Shown: positions 27,114 to 36,496 of the stretch, piece by piece
Position numbering within the stretch: position 1 is the stretch's first letter
How the letters are laid out: each line of letters starts with the position of its first letter
Source: Olivibacter sp. XZL3
GTDB lineage: Bacteria > Bacteroidota > Bacteroidia > Sphingobacteriales > Sphingobacteriaceae
Assembly (NCBI RefSeq): GCF_004368405.1
Contig: NZ_SBJH01000046.1
Span: 77,077-141,076, forward strand
Length of the DNA: 64,000 nucleotides
Direction: 5' to 3'
Position numbers and translations under genes: made by a program
The notes under the pieces: generated by a model
What the model was told of the DNA's origin: nothing
Seen by the model: the letters and a program-made list of their open reading frames with translations, nothing else
Database searches by the model: none

Positions 27114-28880
27114 ATGAACAAAATTAAAACCATTCTGAAAACATTAGCGGAAAAGATACCGGTTGATTGTATCTATGAATTTCCTTACTCTTTTTTAGGA
27201 AATGAGAAATTTCATCTTCTTGTGGTTATTGATCCTAAATGCCAGGTTGCCACTAAAACGCTGGAACCGATGGCCGAGCTATGCTTGCCTGAAACACGCT
27301 TGCATAGTTATTCCTTGATTCCCTATGGCGAATTGAAAACAGCGATCAAAAATGGGACACTTCATTATTCCTTAGCCTGTCGTAAGCAACATTTAAAACT
27401 CAGCCTCGGGAAAAAACCGATTCCAGATCTTACCCGAACAGAGTTGGAAAGTATCCGTACGAAGGCACGGGAACACTATGAGAAAGCAACCACCAAACAG
27501 CGCGATTTCTTGGACGGTATGGAGTTTTACTGCAACAAAGAAAACTTTGAACAGGCGCTCTTTATGCTGCACCAAGCCGCTGAGTTAACTTTTCGGGGTA
27601 TCGAACAGGCAATCTTTAAGCGTGATCGTCCAAGTCACAGCTTACAGGAGCACATCAAGTTAATAGCAAAATACATCCCTCCGTTTGTCGATCTAGTTGG
27701 CAAAGAAAATCCTTATCGTTACCGATTGCTGAAGCTAATCGATCAATCTTATACCGCAGTGCGTTATCAACGGCAATTCGATGTGGAGAAAGAGGAAATT
27801 GACCAGTTGATACTTACGCTAATCCCTGTTTTAGACTGGTGCAACGACTATTATCGTGCGTGCATCGCTGAGCTTGATGGGATGATACAACAATCCTCAA
27901 ACCAACCGGAAGTAGGATCAACCATGGCTTTTACGCCAACGGCAGTTGCCTTATCTTTTCCCGACACCCTTATCAAGCAGCTGGGAGAAGCAGCTATAAA
28001 GACGCTGACCGCTATTTGCACCAATCTCATCAAAAGGGAATCCCTCCAACAACTCGTTCTTATTGGCCACGAAGCCGGTGAATCGAAAAAGGTCGCACTC
28101 TACCAGCCAGACGCCTTCGACGCTGTGCAAACACCACATTGTTTTCTGCTCGGCATCGGTTCCGGAAAGAGTACCTCTAAAAGTCATACCATCGTCCACA
28201 CCGACATTCGAGTTACGGTCATCCTGTGCGCATGTCCGCGAGCAAGCCAAGCGTTAGAAAAGAAAAACCGCTTCTTTCTGCAAACGCTTAACCATGGCAC
28301 AACGCTCTTTATCGATGCAGATAAAGGTCCCTTCACCATTCCAAAACCGGATTGGTCCATGACTTTGGAAAAAGCGAAAGCCGTTTGGAATTACCGAAAA
28401 TATAAAGCCGATACCTTTCTTGCTTGCGCGGATCAAGCTCTTCGGGAAAGGCAAGACACCCAAATCACTATTTTCCTCCTGTCACAGAGTATGGAACAGC
28501 TCTGCGTCGGATTAATTTACGCCTGTCTCGGTTACCATGCGGATCAGAGCACCATTCCGTTTTTGCTTCAGGTAACCAAACTGATATCCCCGCAGCTAGC
28601 TGATTGCTTTGCCTTCGGTGGAGATACCACCAGACAGGCGCTCAAGTCGCTCGCCAACAGCCTACCGGCTATCCGTTACAAGAAAGAAGCTGCCCCTAGT
28701 GACATTGCGTTAGCAACCGCTATGGCCTGCTATGAACGTTTTTATGCTATTGCGAAGCTTTGCTGCACCACTAACTTTTCGCAATTAGAAAAACAGATCC
28801 AGCAAGCATGTGCTATAAATCAAGATTTGGTCGAAACGGCAGTTGACGCCCCTGCCGACGAACCGAGCAAGGTGTCATAG
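27114..28880 (+). CDS. Double HEPN-domain protein
   Basis: 588 residues from the ATG at 27114; the frame extends to a GTG at 27090, but the ATG is preferred. Residues ~1-115 resemble a degenerate nucleotidyltransferase fold, followed by a linker and a HEPN domain (FEQALFMLHQAAELTFRGIE, SHSLQEHIKLI, then SYTAVRYQRQF). The same order recurs in the C-terminal half (LQQLVLIGHEAG..., then ITIFLLSQSMEQLCVGLIYA). HEPN proteins bind or cut RNA and often pair with MNT nucleotidyltransferases. RDRPSH in the first unit fits R-X4-H but lies in a loop, so nuclease activity is uncertain. An XRE gene is divergent from it. Its exact role is unknown. Confidence 0.75.
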   Translation: MNKIKTILKTLAEKIPVDCIYEFPYSFLGNEKFHLLVVIDPKCQVATKTLEPMAELCLPETRLHSYSLIPYGELKTAIKNGTLHYSLACRKQHLKLSLGKKPIPDLTRTELESIRTKAREHYEKATTKQRDFLDGMEFYCNKENFEQALFMLHQAAELTFRGIEQAIFKRDRPSHSLQEHIKLIAKYIPPFVDLVGKENPYRYRLLKLIDQSYTAVRYQRQFDVEKEEIDQLILTLIPVLDWCNDYYRACIAELDGMIQQSSNQPEVGSTMAFTPTAVALSFPDTLIKQLGEAAIKTLTAICTNLIKRESLQQLVLIGHEAGESKKVALYQPDAFDAVQTPHCFLLGIGSGKSTSKSHTIVHTDIRVTVILCACPRASQALEKKNRFFLQTLNHGTTLFIDADKGPFTIPKPDWSMTLEKAKAVWNYRKYKADTFLACADQALRERQDTQITIFLLSQSMEQLCVGLIYACLGYHADQSTIPFLLQVTKLISPQLADCFAFGGDTTRQALKSLANSLPAIRYKKEAAPSDIALATAMACYERFYAIAKLCCTTNFSQLEKQIQQACAINQDLVETAVDAPADEPSKVS

Positions 28881-28929
28881 TCTCTTCTAAACCTGGCTAT
28901 GCCCTTGCGTAAACATCTTATCTTCGACA

Positions 28930-28961
28930 ATAAATTTTGCGGTGTAGGCCGCAAAATTTAT
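28930..28961. terminator. Bidirectional hairpin between convergent genes
   Basis: A perfect 13-bp stem, ATAAATTTTGCGG (28930-28942) with CCGCAAAATTTAT (28949-28961) and a 6-nt loop, lies between the convergent HEPN and yjdM genes. The A/T-rich base of the stem can supply U-rich ends in both directions. Confidence 0.65.
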
Positions 28962-28979
28962 ATCCTCCGCTGAATCGGG

Positions 28980-29552
28980 TTATTGTCTACGCAGGTATTT
29001 AGTGAGGATCACGATCAGCTGCCCTTCTACCCTTCCCTCTATCTGTTCCGGATTATCCTCCACTAAACGGATATTTTTCACCACTGTGCCCAATTTCGCC
29101 GAGAGCGAACTTCCCTTTACATCCAATGTTTTAGTCAAAACCACTGAATCACCGTTTTGGAGCACATTGCCATTCGCATCTTTATGCACAGGTTTAGCGG
29201 CTTCCCCTTCTTCAAAGGAACCGGCTTGTGCCCACGCGAGCGTGTCTTCCTCCAGATAAAGAATATCCAGCGCATCCGCCGCCCAGCTTTCACCTTTCAA
29301 GCGATTGAGCACCCGCCAAGCCAATACCTGCACGGCTGGGATTGCGCTCCACATAACATCGGGCAAAAAACGCCAATCTTCGGCAGAAAAGCTGGCGGTT
29401 CCTTCCAGCTGAGCAGCCAGCTCTTTTGCGACTACGATTTCATTATCCGAATAACTGTCAGGAGTTACACTGTAAACCACTACTTCGCCTTCTTTGCCAC
29501 TTAATTCGCACTTCCCTCCGCTTCTGGCCATAAGGGTATCATTTATTACCAT
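28980..29552 (-). CDS. yjdM: PhnA/YjdM-family protein
   Basis: 190 residues. The start KCELSGKEGEVVVYSVTP corresponds to the zinc-ribbon-like head of PhnA proteins, but only one Cys of the usual CxxC is left. The middle carries AAQLEGTASFSAEDWRFLPD and MWSAIPAVQVLAWRVLNRL. The C-terminal PhnA domain has DANGNVLQNGDSVVLTKTLD and VKGSSLSAKLGTVVKNIRLV. Despite the name, its role in phosphonate use is doubtful; it is a small cytosolic protein of unclear function. It stands alone between HEPN and module D. Confidence 0.85.
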   Translation of the reverse strand: MVINDTLMARSGGKCELSGKEGEVVVYSVTPDSYSDNEIVVAKELAAQLEGTASFSAEDWRFLPDVMWSAIPAVQVLAWRVLNRLKGESWAADALDILYLEEDTLAWAQAGSFEEGEAAKPVHKDANGNVLQNGDSVVLTKTLDVKGSSLSAKLGTVVKNIRLVEDNPEQIEGRVEGQLIVILTKYLRRQ

Positions 29553-29652
29553 GTTGCAATTTGTTGTTAGCTTGCAAAGATACGTTTTTAAGACCGCTTA
29601 AATACGGGCTTTCCTTTATCTCCTGCTAGACACCTAAGTTGTTAAACCCACC

Positions 29653-29756
29653 TGTACGGAAATGAACACCGATTTGTTCATTTCCGTACAGCGCTTCTAT
29701 CAACCCCCTTATTGGAAGCCGCAATAAAGCCCTTTTTAATATGGCCGCTTAATTGT
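29653..29756 (+). promoter_or_regulatory. Module D: paired dyads plus sigma-54-type promoter
   Basis: Dyads at 29653-29668 (TGTACG-GAAA-TGAACA) and 29675-29690 (TGTTCA-TTTC-CGTACA), 22 bp apart; the two sites are mirror images of each other. ATGGCCGCTTAATTGTA follows, with GG at 29743-29744 and GT at 29755-29756, a good sigma-54 match. The gap is 53 bp. The permease starts 93 bp later. Confidence 0.75.
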
Positions 29757-29848
29757 ACAATAAAATAAAGCTTCCTGAATTTTAGAATACCAGAGCAAAT
29801 AGGCCCATTGATTCGGAGAAGAATAGAAGCATCATTAAAACAGACAAA

Positions 29849-32263
29849 ATGTGGACAAATTATTTAAAGATTGCCTGGCGCAATCTTCAAGCAGATAAGC
29901 CTTATTCCTCTATAAACATCTTGGGCCTGGCTCTGGGCATAGCTGCCACGATCCTCATCCTCTTCTATATATTAGATGAGCTAAGTTATGATAGCTATCA
30001 TGAAAAAGCCGATCGCATTTATCGTTTAGAAGCAGACTTCCTTGTAAACGGTAACACCTTTCGCGAACGCACGGTCCCTGCACCCTTCGGTGCAGTATTG
30101 ACTAAAGATTATCCGAAGATTGAAAACTACGCCCGCATATTAGGTCCGAGAAAGTCTTTAGTAAAGAACCCCGGGGATACACAAACTTTCGCAGAAGCCA
30201 ATACGGTATTTGCTGACGCTTCCATATTCGACATCTTCACGCTACCTGTGCTCGCAGGGAATCCACGTGTCAGTCTGCGCGAACCAAACACGATGGTTAT
30301 CTCCGAATCAGTTGCTAAAAAATACTTCCACAGCATTCAGGTAGTAGGAAAGACACTGCACATGGACAACACATCCGACTATAAAATTGTGGGTGTTATT
30401 AAAGACATGCCTACCCAGTCGCATATCCGCTTTGATATTATACAAGCGATGGCCGGCAATGCCGAAAGCAAAGAAGTAAACTGGATGAGCGATAATTTTG
30501 TGACCTATTTACTTACTAAACCAAATTTAGATATCAAGGAGTTAAACACTTACTTGATAGAAGCCACCCGAAAATACATGGATGGGCCTTTGAAAAAGAT
30601 GACCGGCAGCAGCATTGCCGAGCTGGATGCTCACCAAGAATATTTCCGCTACAACAGCATGCCTATTACAGATATTCACTTGAAGTCGACCTTATCGGAT
30701 GAGGCGGAGCCTTCAGGAAGTATACAGACGGTTCATCTATTCATGATAATTGCAGTGATGATCCTTTTGATAGCGTGCGCCAACTTTACCAACTTATCTA
30801 CGGCTCGGGCTAGCAGAAGGTCAAAAGAGGTAGGCGTCCGTAAGGTATTGGGATCTACGCGATCTAAACTCATGGTACAGTTTTTAACAGAGTCTATATT
30901 GATGAGTTTCTTCGCCTCACTTTTTGCCCTTATTCTTGTTGCTTTACTATTACCTTCTTTGAACCAAATTAGTGGAAAAGCCATTTCCCTTTCATTTCTG
31001 AAAACTTATTGGCTATTGGGAGGACTACTCTTCTTTTCGCTCCTCGTCGGATCGGTATCAGGTATATATCCGGCTTTCTTTCTCTCTGCTTTTGAACCGG
31101 CTAAAACCTTAAAAAGCAAAACGGCCAGTGGTTTAAAAGACCGCGGACTACGAAGCGTATTAGTAATTTTTCAGTTCGCCGCAGCCATCATTCTTATTAT
31201 TAGTACCTGCGTTATTTTAACGCAATTACATTTCATACAGAACGTACGGTTGGGCTATAACCGGGATCAAGTCCTGGTTATTAAAAATGGTTATTCACTG
31301 TGGAAACAGTTGCCAATCTTTAAAGAAGAACTAAAAAAGCTTCCGGGTGTGCAGTCGGTTAGCATTGCCCGTACGCTACCCACCGACCTGAACCGCAATG
31401 TCCATATTTTTTCTAAGGATCCGGCACGAAGCAGCGGCGAAGTAACAGGTATTGCCCAATGGGATATTGATCATGATTACTTTGCGACCCTTGATATCGA
31501 GCTGTTAAAAGGCCGTAATTTCCTTGCCCATAGTATAACGGATTCATCTGCTATTTTGATCAATGAAAGCGCCGCAAAGTTATTAGCTTATAAAGATCCG
31601 CTTCATCAGTCCCTATATGAAGGGAATATAAAACGTGAGATCATTGGCGTAGTGAAGGACTTTAACGCGGGCTCTTTACACAGCACCGTCCCTCCCCTTG
31701 TTTTTTCCCTTACTGACATGGCGGATAACATTATCGTTCGTGTAAACACCAGTAATATATCACATCTGCTTAATCAAATCGAAGAACAGTACCATGGTAT
31801 GGAGAAAATGGACGGACAGCCTTTTAGTTACTCCTTTCTGAATGAAAACTTCAATCGACTCTATGATGCGGAACATCGGGCGGGAAAATTATTCTTCGTT
31901 GCTGCGGCTTTCGCCATATTCATTGCTTGTTTAGGTCTATTTGGCCTTATCAGTTACAGCTGCCAACAAAGAACCAAGGAAATCGGTATTCGAAAGGTGC
32001 TAGGTGCATCCGTTCCCTCGATTGCTCGAATGATTTCAATTGATTTTATCCGATTGGTTGGTTTGTCCATCTTGGTCGCTTCTCCTATTGCTTGGTGGGC
32101 GATGAACAATTGGCTGGAAAACTTTGCATATAAAATCGGCATACAGTGGTGGATGTTTTTGCTAGCTGGTGGCGTAGCTATAGCTATCGCTTTGCTTACC
32201 GTTAGTTTGCAAGCGATCAAAGCAGCTTTGGCTAATCCGGTAGACTCCTTAAGGAATGAGTAA
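29849..32263 (+). CDS. ABC transporter permease, double MacB-PCD/FtsX
   Basis: 804 residues starting MWTNYLKIAWRNLQADK. The coupling motifs KEVGVRKVLGS and [11 protein letters not shown] are close to consensus, and the C-terminus is NPVDSLRNE. The second half has GIAQWDIDHDYFATLDIELL and GVVKDFNAGSLHS, the usual periplasmic core marks. It has its own module D and no permease downstream, so it is a single-gene unit. The 340-bp gap after it holds only the short minus-strand frame at 32319. Confidence 0.93.
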   Translation: MWTNYLKIAWRNLQADKPYSSINILGLALGIAATILILFYILDELSYDSYHEKADRIYRLEADFLVNGNTFRERTVPAPFGAVLTKDYPKIENYARILGPRKSLVKNPGDTQTFAEANTVFADASIFDIFTLPVLAGNPRVSLREPNTMVISESVAKKYFHSIQVVGKTLHMDNTSDYKIVGVIKDMPTQSHIRFDIIQAMAGNAESKEVNWMSDNFVTYLLTKPNLDIKELNTYLIEATRKYMDGPLKKMTGSSIAELDAHQEYFRYNSMPITDIHLKSTLSDEAEPSGSIQTVHLFMIIAVMILLIACANFTNLSTARASRRSKEVGVRKVLGSTRSKLMVQFLTESILMSFFASLFALILVALLLPSLNQISGKAISLSFLKTYWLLGGLLFFSLLVGSVSGIYPAFFLSAFEPAKTLKSKTASGLKDRGLRSVLVIFQFAAAIILIISTCVILTQLHFIQNVRLGYNRDQVLVIKNGYSLWKQLPIFKEELKKLPGVQSVSIARTLPTDLNRNVHIFSKDPARSSGEVTGIAQWDIDHDYFATLDIELLKGRNFLAHSITDSSAILINESAAKLLAYKDPLHQSLYEGNIKREIIGVVKDFNAGSLHSTVPPLVFSLTDMADNIIVRVNTSNISHLLNQIEEQYHGMEKMDGQPFSYSFLNENFNRLYDAEHRAGKLFFVAAAFAIFIACLGLFGLISYSCQQRTKEIGIRKVLGASVPSIARMISIDFIRLVGLSILVASPIAWWAMNNWLENFAYKIGIQWWMFLLAGGVAIAIALLTVSLQAIKAALANPVDSLRNE

Positions 32264-32318
32264 CTATGATTGTCGGTTATTCGTAGTCAGTTATTAGAAA
32301 TTAAGTTAATCAACAAAA

Positions 32319-32447
32319 CTAATGTAGGCAAAACACCAAAAGTAAGACGATACGGATAAAGCCGATATCGCTTAATATCCGACCGATTTGTAGGGCTCTG
32401 AGTTTAAAAAAAGATAAAACAATCAGTTTTAACCGTGCGATTTCCAT
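32319..32447 (-). other. Short minus-strand frame, possible membrane-protein stub
   Basis: A 42-residue frame, MEIARLKLIVLSFFKLRALQ, then IGRILSDIGFIRIVLLLVFC and stop. The amphipathic start and one hydrophobic helix look like the N-terminus of a membrane protein cut short, but I do not recognise the family. The rest of the 32264-32603 gap shows nothing I can assign. Confidence 0.3.
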
Positions 32448-32603
32448 AACATGTGCGCCTGTTTAATATGTGACGCCAATAGCCCAACAAGGTTACAGCA
32501 AGACGCGAATTCACCACCTGCTGTCTCTTCTTGTCTTTAAAGTCCTGTGAGAGCGACATAGGTGCTCGGGGAACCACGCGACTACCCTATATAGATGGAT
32601 GAA

Positions 32604-33548
32604 CTACCCGCCAATGTCAACAGCTATTTTACCTACAAAACCACCTTTCTGCTTCATCGAAAGGGCTTCGGTCAATTGACCGAGGTTAAACACTTTTTCG
32701 ATGTGTAATTTTAAATCCCCACGCTCTATAATGTCTCTTAATGCGCGGAGGTCATTCGCCTTCGGCTTAACGAAAACAAATTTCATATTAGGCTCGAACA
32801 CCACATCAACAGCAGTTTTCACTAATCCCTTTAGGGTGTTCATTTCTCCTCTTGTAGTAACAAAAAGGCCTTGCTCATTTAAATGATGCTTTAAATCGCT
32901 ATACGTATACATACCGGCGGCATCAAATATGAGATCGAAGCGGGCACCAGAAGGGATTCGCTGATTCTGATAGTCGATCACTACATCGCAACCAATTGAT
33001 TTGGCGTAGCTTCGATGCTGTTCGCTGCACAATCCACTAATATGACAGTCTATCGTGCTCGCGAGTTGAACCGCAGCAGATCCGACACCGCCTGTACAAC
33101 CCGTAATCAACACATTTTCCTTTCCTTGCAGTCGGCCGACTTTAAACAAAGCCTGATACGCCGTCAACCCAACCAAGGGAATCACCGCGGCCTCTAAGTA
33201 AGATAGCTTTTGTGGCTTTAATGCCACCTGACTGGCGTCTACCGCCAACTCTTCGGCATAGGCGCCACCTTTCAGCGCAGCAAGCATCCCGTATACTTCG
33301 TCTCCCTCTTTAAAGAGTCGACTTCTGGATTGGATAACTTTTCCGCAGAAATCACTACCGATCACCTGATCAGAAAACCCGGCGCTCGACAGCAGCGATT
33401 TTCCGTTTTGCACCATCACGTCGATGGGATTTACCGATGACGCATAATTCCGGATTAAAACTTGTCCGTTTTTAATTGACGGACTTACGAGTTCCTTAAT
33501 TTTAAATTTTGCGCTTGCGCCTTTCTTTTCTACTACTGCAGCTTTCAT
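32604..33548 (-). CDS. NAD(P)-dependent zinc-free alcohol dehydrogenase / quinone oxidoreductase-like
   Basis: 314 residues from the ATG at 33548 (MKAAVVEKKG, the usual MDR start). A frame extension to 33584 adds 12 unconserved residues. The GroES-like half contains NYASSVNPIDVMVQNG and VIGSDFCGKVI; the nucleotide-binding half has LITGCTGGVGSAAVQLA (~G-x-x-G-x-x-G). The catalytic zinc ligands of classical alcohol dehydrogenases are absent, pointing to the quinone-oxidoreductase subgroup that reduces C=C or quinones with NADPH. The substrate is unknown. It is not linked to its neighbours. Confidence 0.85.
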   Translation of the reverse strand: MKAAVVEKKGASAKFKIKELVSPSIKNGQVLIRNYASSVNPIDVMVQNGKSLLSSAGFSDQVIGSDFCGKVIQSRSRLFKEGDEVYGMLAALKGGAYAEELAVDASQVALKPQKLSYLEAAVIPLVGLTAYQALFKVGRLQGKENVLITGCTGGVGSAAVQLASTIDCHISGLCSEQHRSYAKSIGCDVVIDYQNQRIPSGARFDLIFDAAGMYTYSDLKHHLNEQGLFVTTRGEMNTLKGLVKTAVDVVFEPNMKFVFVKPKANDLRALRDIIERGDLKLHIEKVFNLGQLTEALSMKQKGGFVGKIAVDIGG

Positions 33549-33791
33549 TATGTTGTCGACATCCTTCCCTATAACAACATGCAAATTAAGGAATTGTGCA
33601 AGGGTGATTGTTGCCTGTATCTCATTTTGTGATTGTTTTTGTTATCTTTTTGTAAAAGAACCCGCAATAAGTAGGTACAAAAATGTTTTTATGCTCAAAA
33701 GCCCACATGCCCGCATAACTTGAAATAAAGATTATAATCAAATTCGCAAAAAATATTTTTAAACCTTAAATAATTAAACCTGAAAAATCGA

Positions 33792-33799
33792 TATGTTTG
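33792..33799 (+). promoter_or_regulatory. Candidate -7 box (TATGTTTG)
   Basis: Consensus-type -7 box 22 nt upstream of the ATG at 33822; no obvious -33 TTG is seen. Confidence 0.4.
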
Positions 33800-33821
33800 C
33801 GGTCTAAACTCAAAATTTTAT

Positions 33822-34568
33822 ATGAAAAAACTTTTATTATTTTTTATGGCTTTTTTAGCCACTGGGGCTTCCTATGCCCAAAATGTTGATACCGACTCCC
33901 TTTCATTAAAAGCAACCGCCGGCAGTTTTGCTACCGAATTAAACTTTAATCCTTTTAACGGAGAGATCAGTTTAAACAACTCGCTCAATCAAATCAAAGT
34001 CCGATACTTCGCTAAATCGGACCTTGCCTTACGCTTAGGCTTTAATGTCAGCACAGACAATGCTCTTACAGACAACCAGCAGCCCTATGGTACCGACAAC
34101 TATCGTTTTAAAGACAAAAAAAACAGTACCACCATTGGCGTCAACGCAGGTGTAGAGAAACATTTCAAAGGAACGCGCAGGTTATCACCCTATGTAGGGT
34201 TTGACCTTACCTTCACTAACAAGTCGATGAGCCAAGAACTTATCGAAGGGGAGTCTATTTTGGACGTCAAAGGAGGCTGGTATCAAACTTCTTATAACAG
34301 CAACGGTTATCCCATCCGATCCGTTGCAGGATACGGCTTCAAACGCTATGGAGCAGCCCTTATATGCGGTTTTGATTTCTATATGGCTGCTAACTTTTTC
34401 TTCGGTTACGAGTTTAGCTTAGGTTTTGATCAAACGGATTTCGATGAAATTACCTTGACCCAACGCGGAAATCCAACGTCTACCCCGAATAATTACACGG
34501 AAAACTCCAGTAGTTCTTTTGGTCCAAGAGTAATGAATGGCGTTCGTCTCGGTTATATTTTAAGATAA
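33822..34568 (+). CDS. Outer-membrane beta-barrel protein
   Basis: 248 residues with a signal peptide (MKKLLLFFMAFLATGASYAQ). The rest alternates aromatic/hydrophobic and polar residues typical of an eight-stranded barrel: KVRYFAKSDLALRLGFNVS, HFKGTRRLSPYVGFDLTFTN, FYMAANFFFGYEFSLGFDQ and a final GPRVMNGVRLGYILR. It resembles the porin-family small barrels of Bacteroidota. The IPT/TIG lipoprotein gene starts 6 bp downstream, so they form an operon and may work together at the cell surface. Confidence 0.85.
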   Translation: MKKLLLFFMAFLATGASYAQNVDTDSLSLKATAGSFATELNFNPFNGEISLNNSLNQIKVRYFAKSDLALRLGFNVSTDNALTDNQQPYGTDNYRFKDKKNSTTIGVNAGVEKHFKGTRRLSPYVGFDLTFTNKSMSQELIEGESILDVKGGWYQTSYNSNGYPIRSVAGYGFKRYGAALICGFDFYMAANFFFGYEFSLGFDQTDFDEITLTQRGNPTSTPNNYTENSSSSFGPRVMNGVRLGYILR

Positions 34569-34574
34569 ACATAC

Positions 34575-36239
34575 ATGAAAAAATTAGTATCAACCAACAC
34601 CTTTTGGCTGTTCATCTGTAGCCTAAGCTTTTGCTTAAATGCTTGTAAAAAAGATCTTGATAAACATCCGCAAATGCTAACGGAAGATCCGATAGCGATC
34701 AACTTAAACACGGTTGAATTCAAAGGAAAAATTGTTGAAAAAGGTGAATTCAATGTGATCGACTATGGATTTATCTATGCCGCTTACCCTAACATCGACG
34801 ATCAAAATGGAATTAAAGTTTCTTTGGGAAACAAGGCTTCCGTCGGCGACTTCAGTACCCTTGTTTCTAATGTACTGGATAACATATACGGCAGTACCGT
34901 GTATGTCCGATCCTACCTGACGAATAGCAACGGTACGGCTTATGGCTCGGTGAAACAGGTGAGTTTGCCGATTCCGTCAACCTCCTCTGTAAGTCCGACA
35001 GCAGGAAAGGCCGGAGATCTTATCACCATCTCCGGTCAATTTCATACCACAGATACCGCTGCAATCGCCGTATTTTTTATGGATAAAAAGGCCACTATTA
35101 AGACCTTGCAACAGGACAAGATCGTAGCAGAAGTACCAACCGGTATTCAGGCCTCTCACAACAGCCAAATCGGCATAAGCTTACAGATCGGGCAGCAAAT
35201 ATATCAAGCCAGTTACGACTTTAGAATACAAGCACGCATTAAAGACTTTACCCCCAAAACAGGTGCTATTGGCGCGGCAGTTACCTTAATCGGAGAAAAC
35301 CTTCCAAGTTATTACTACGGAGATCAAGGTATCAAAATGTACTTTGGAAATGTGGAGGCTAACTTTATGTATCTGGACGTTCCTACCTATGTAGTTCCGC
35401 CTACCATAGAAGAAACATCCAAAGTATATATTGAGATTAATGGAGAAAGGTCGGAACTTCCCGGCGAATTCAAGGTTTTGGCGCCAACAGTCTCTGCTGT
35501 TTCGATTAATGCCGGCCTACCGGGCGAAACCATCGTAATCACGGGCACCGATTTTAGTACAGACTGGGCAAATCTGCCGAAAGTGAAACTTGGGAGTTAT
35601 GACTTAGACGTATATGATGTCCGTCAAAACAGTATAACAGCAGTAATTCCCGCCAGCATTCCTTCCGGCACTTATGCGTTAACCGTGACTTCGGGACCGC
35701 ATACCGTCACCGCCAATAACGCGTTTAAAGTAGAAGGTTATTCGGCATCTAGCTTCAGTCCGAAAAAAGGAGCCATCAACAGCCTTGTAAAAATCAACGG
35801 TGTTTTTAATGCCAACAATTATTATGAAGTGAGTTTTGGCTCGACACGGGTGGGCGCCACCGCTACTTCCAAGAGTGTTTTGGAAGTAAGCGTTCCTTAC
35901 GGGCTTCCTGCAGGCAAAGTAAAAATCACCGTTCACTTCCCAAATAAGGACATTAAACTTGCTGATGATTTCGAAGTCATAGGCCCATCCATCAGCTCTT
36001 TTTCTCCCTCTTCGGGCGTTCCCGGAACAGCCGTTACCATCACCGGCGAAGGGTTCGCAGCAGACACCTGGAATACAGTGGTGAAATTTGGAACGGTTGA
36101 AGCCACCATTACGTCGATCACAGACACGCAAATCAAGGTTTTGGTTCCGTCGAATGTCAACATGGGCGCAATGAAAATAAACGTCGTATCAAACGGCCAA
36201 ACAGTGACTAGCAAGGATGATTTCACTGCTATCAACTAA
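34575..36239 (+). CDS. IPT/TIG-repeat surface lipoprotein
   Basis: 554 residues. The lipoprotein signal ends LNACKKD, with the lipobox Cys near residue 24. After an N-terminal domain (~30-135) there are five IPT/TIG immunoglobulin-like repeats, each opening with an x-P-x-x-G pattern: SVSPTAGKAGDLITISG, DFTPKTGAIGAAVTLIG, AVSINAGLPGETIVITG, SFSPKKGAINSLVKING and SFSPSSGVPGTAVTITG, spaced about 80-90 residues. In Bacteroidota such proteins often bind glycans or proteins at the cell surface. No SusC/D genes are adjacent. It forms an operon with the barrel protein upstream, and a clear terminator follows. Confidence 0.88.
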   Translation: MKKLVSTNTFWLFICSLSFCLNACKKDLDKHPQMLTEDPIAINLNTVEFKGKIVEKGEFNVIDYGFIYAAYPNIDDQNGIKVSLGNKASVGDFSTLVSNVLDNIYGSTVYVRSYLTNSNGTAYGSVKQVSLPIPSTSSVSPTAGKAGDLITISGQFHTTDTAAIAVFFMDKKATIKTLQQDKIVAEVPTGIQASHNSQIGISLQIGQQIYQASYDFRIQARIKDFTPKTGAIGAAVTLIGENLPSYYYGDQGIKMYFGNVEANFMYLDVPTYVVPPTIEETSKVYIEINGERSELPGEFKVLAPTVSAVSINAGLPGETIVITGTDFSTDWANLPKVKLGSYDLDVYDVRQNSITAVIPASIPSGTYALTVTSGPHTVTANNAFKVEGYSASSFSPKKGAINSLVKINGVFNANNYYEVSFGSTRVGATATSKSVLEVSVPYGLPAGKVKITVHFPNKDIKLADDFEVIGPSISSFSPSSGVPGTAVTITGEGFAADTWNTVVKFGTVEATITSITDTQIKVLVPSNVNMGAMKINVVSNGQTVTSKDDFTAIN

Positions 36240-36245
36240 ATAACC

Positions 36246-36274
36246 GGGTGAGCATTTCGGTGCTCACCCTCTTT
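36246..36274 (+). terminator. Intrinsic terminator after the IPT/TIG gene
   Basis: GGGTGAGCA (36246-36254), a TTTCGG loop and TGCTCACCC (36261-36269), then TCTTT. Perfect 9-bp stem 7 bp after the stop. Confidence 0.8.
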
Positions 36275-36373
36275 ACCGCTACGCGATCTAAATCCCCATT
36301 TTAGCGCATATCCAAAACTTTCCCGACTTCTTGCTATTTCCCCTTTCGCCGTCTTTTTCTTAGGTCTTCACCC

Positions 36374-36477
36374 TGTTCATTTCCGAACGAAACCTGTTCG
36401 CTTTCGGACACTTTTCGGCACGACAAACACACAAACAGCTAATAATCAAGTTATTACTATTTTGGAAACGTTTTGGT
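36374..36477 (+). promoter_or_regulatory. Module E: paired dyads plus sigma-54-type promoter
   Basis: Dyads at 36374-36389 (TGTTCA-TTTC-CGAACG) and 36395-36410 (TGTTCG-CTTT-CGGACA), 21 bp apart. TTGGAAACGTTTTGGTA has GG at 36464-36465 and GT at 36476-36477; the gap is 54 bp. The -12 part is weak (GGT). Just downstream (36497) begins a permease tail and spacer, so this promoter is fused to a recombination scar, and the next start codon is 197 bp away. Confidence 0.7.
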
Positions 36478-36496
36478 ATAGATTTTTAAGTCCTTT

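Noticed and set aside
35679..36235. Antisense frames of 100-150 residues opposite the IPT/TIG gene
   Set aside because: The + strand frame has a lipobox and five clear repeats; the antisense products look random.
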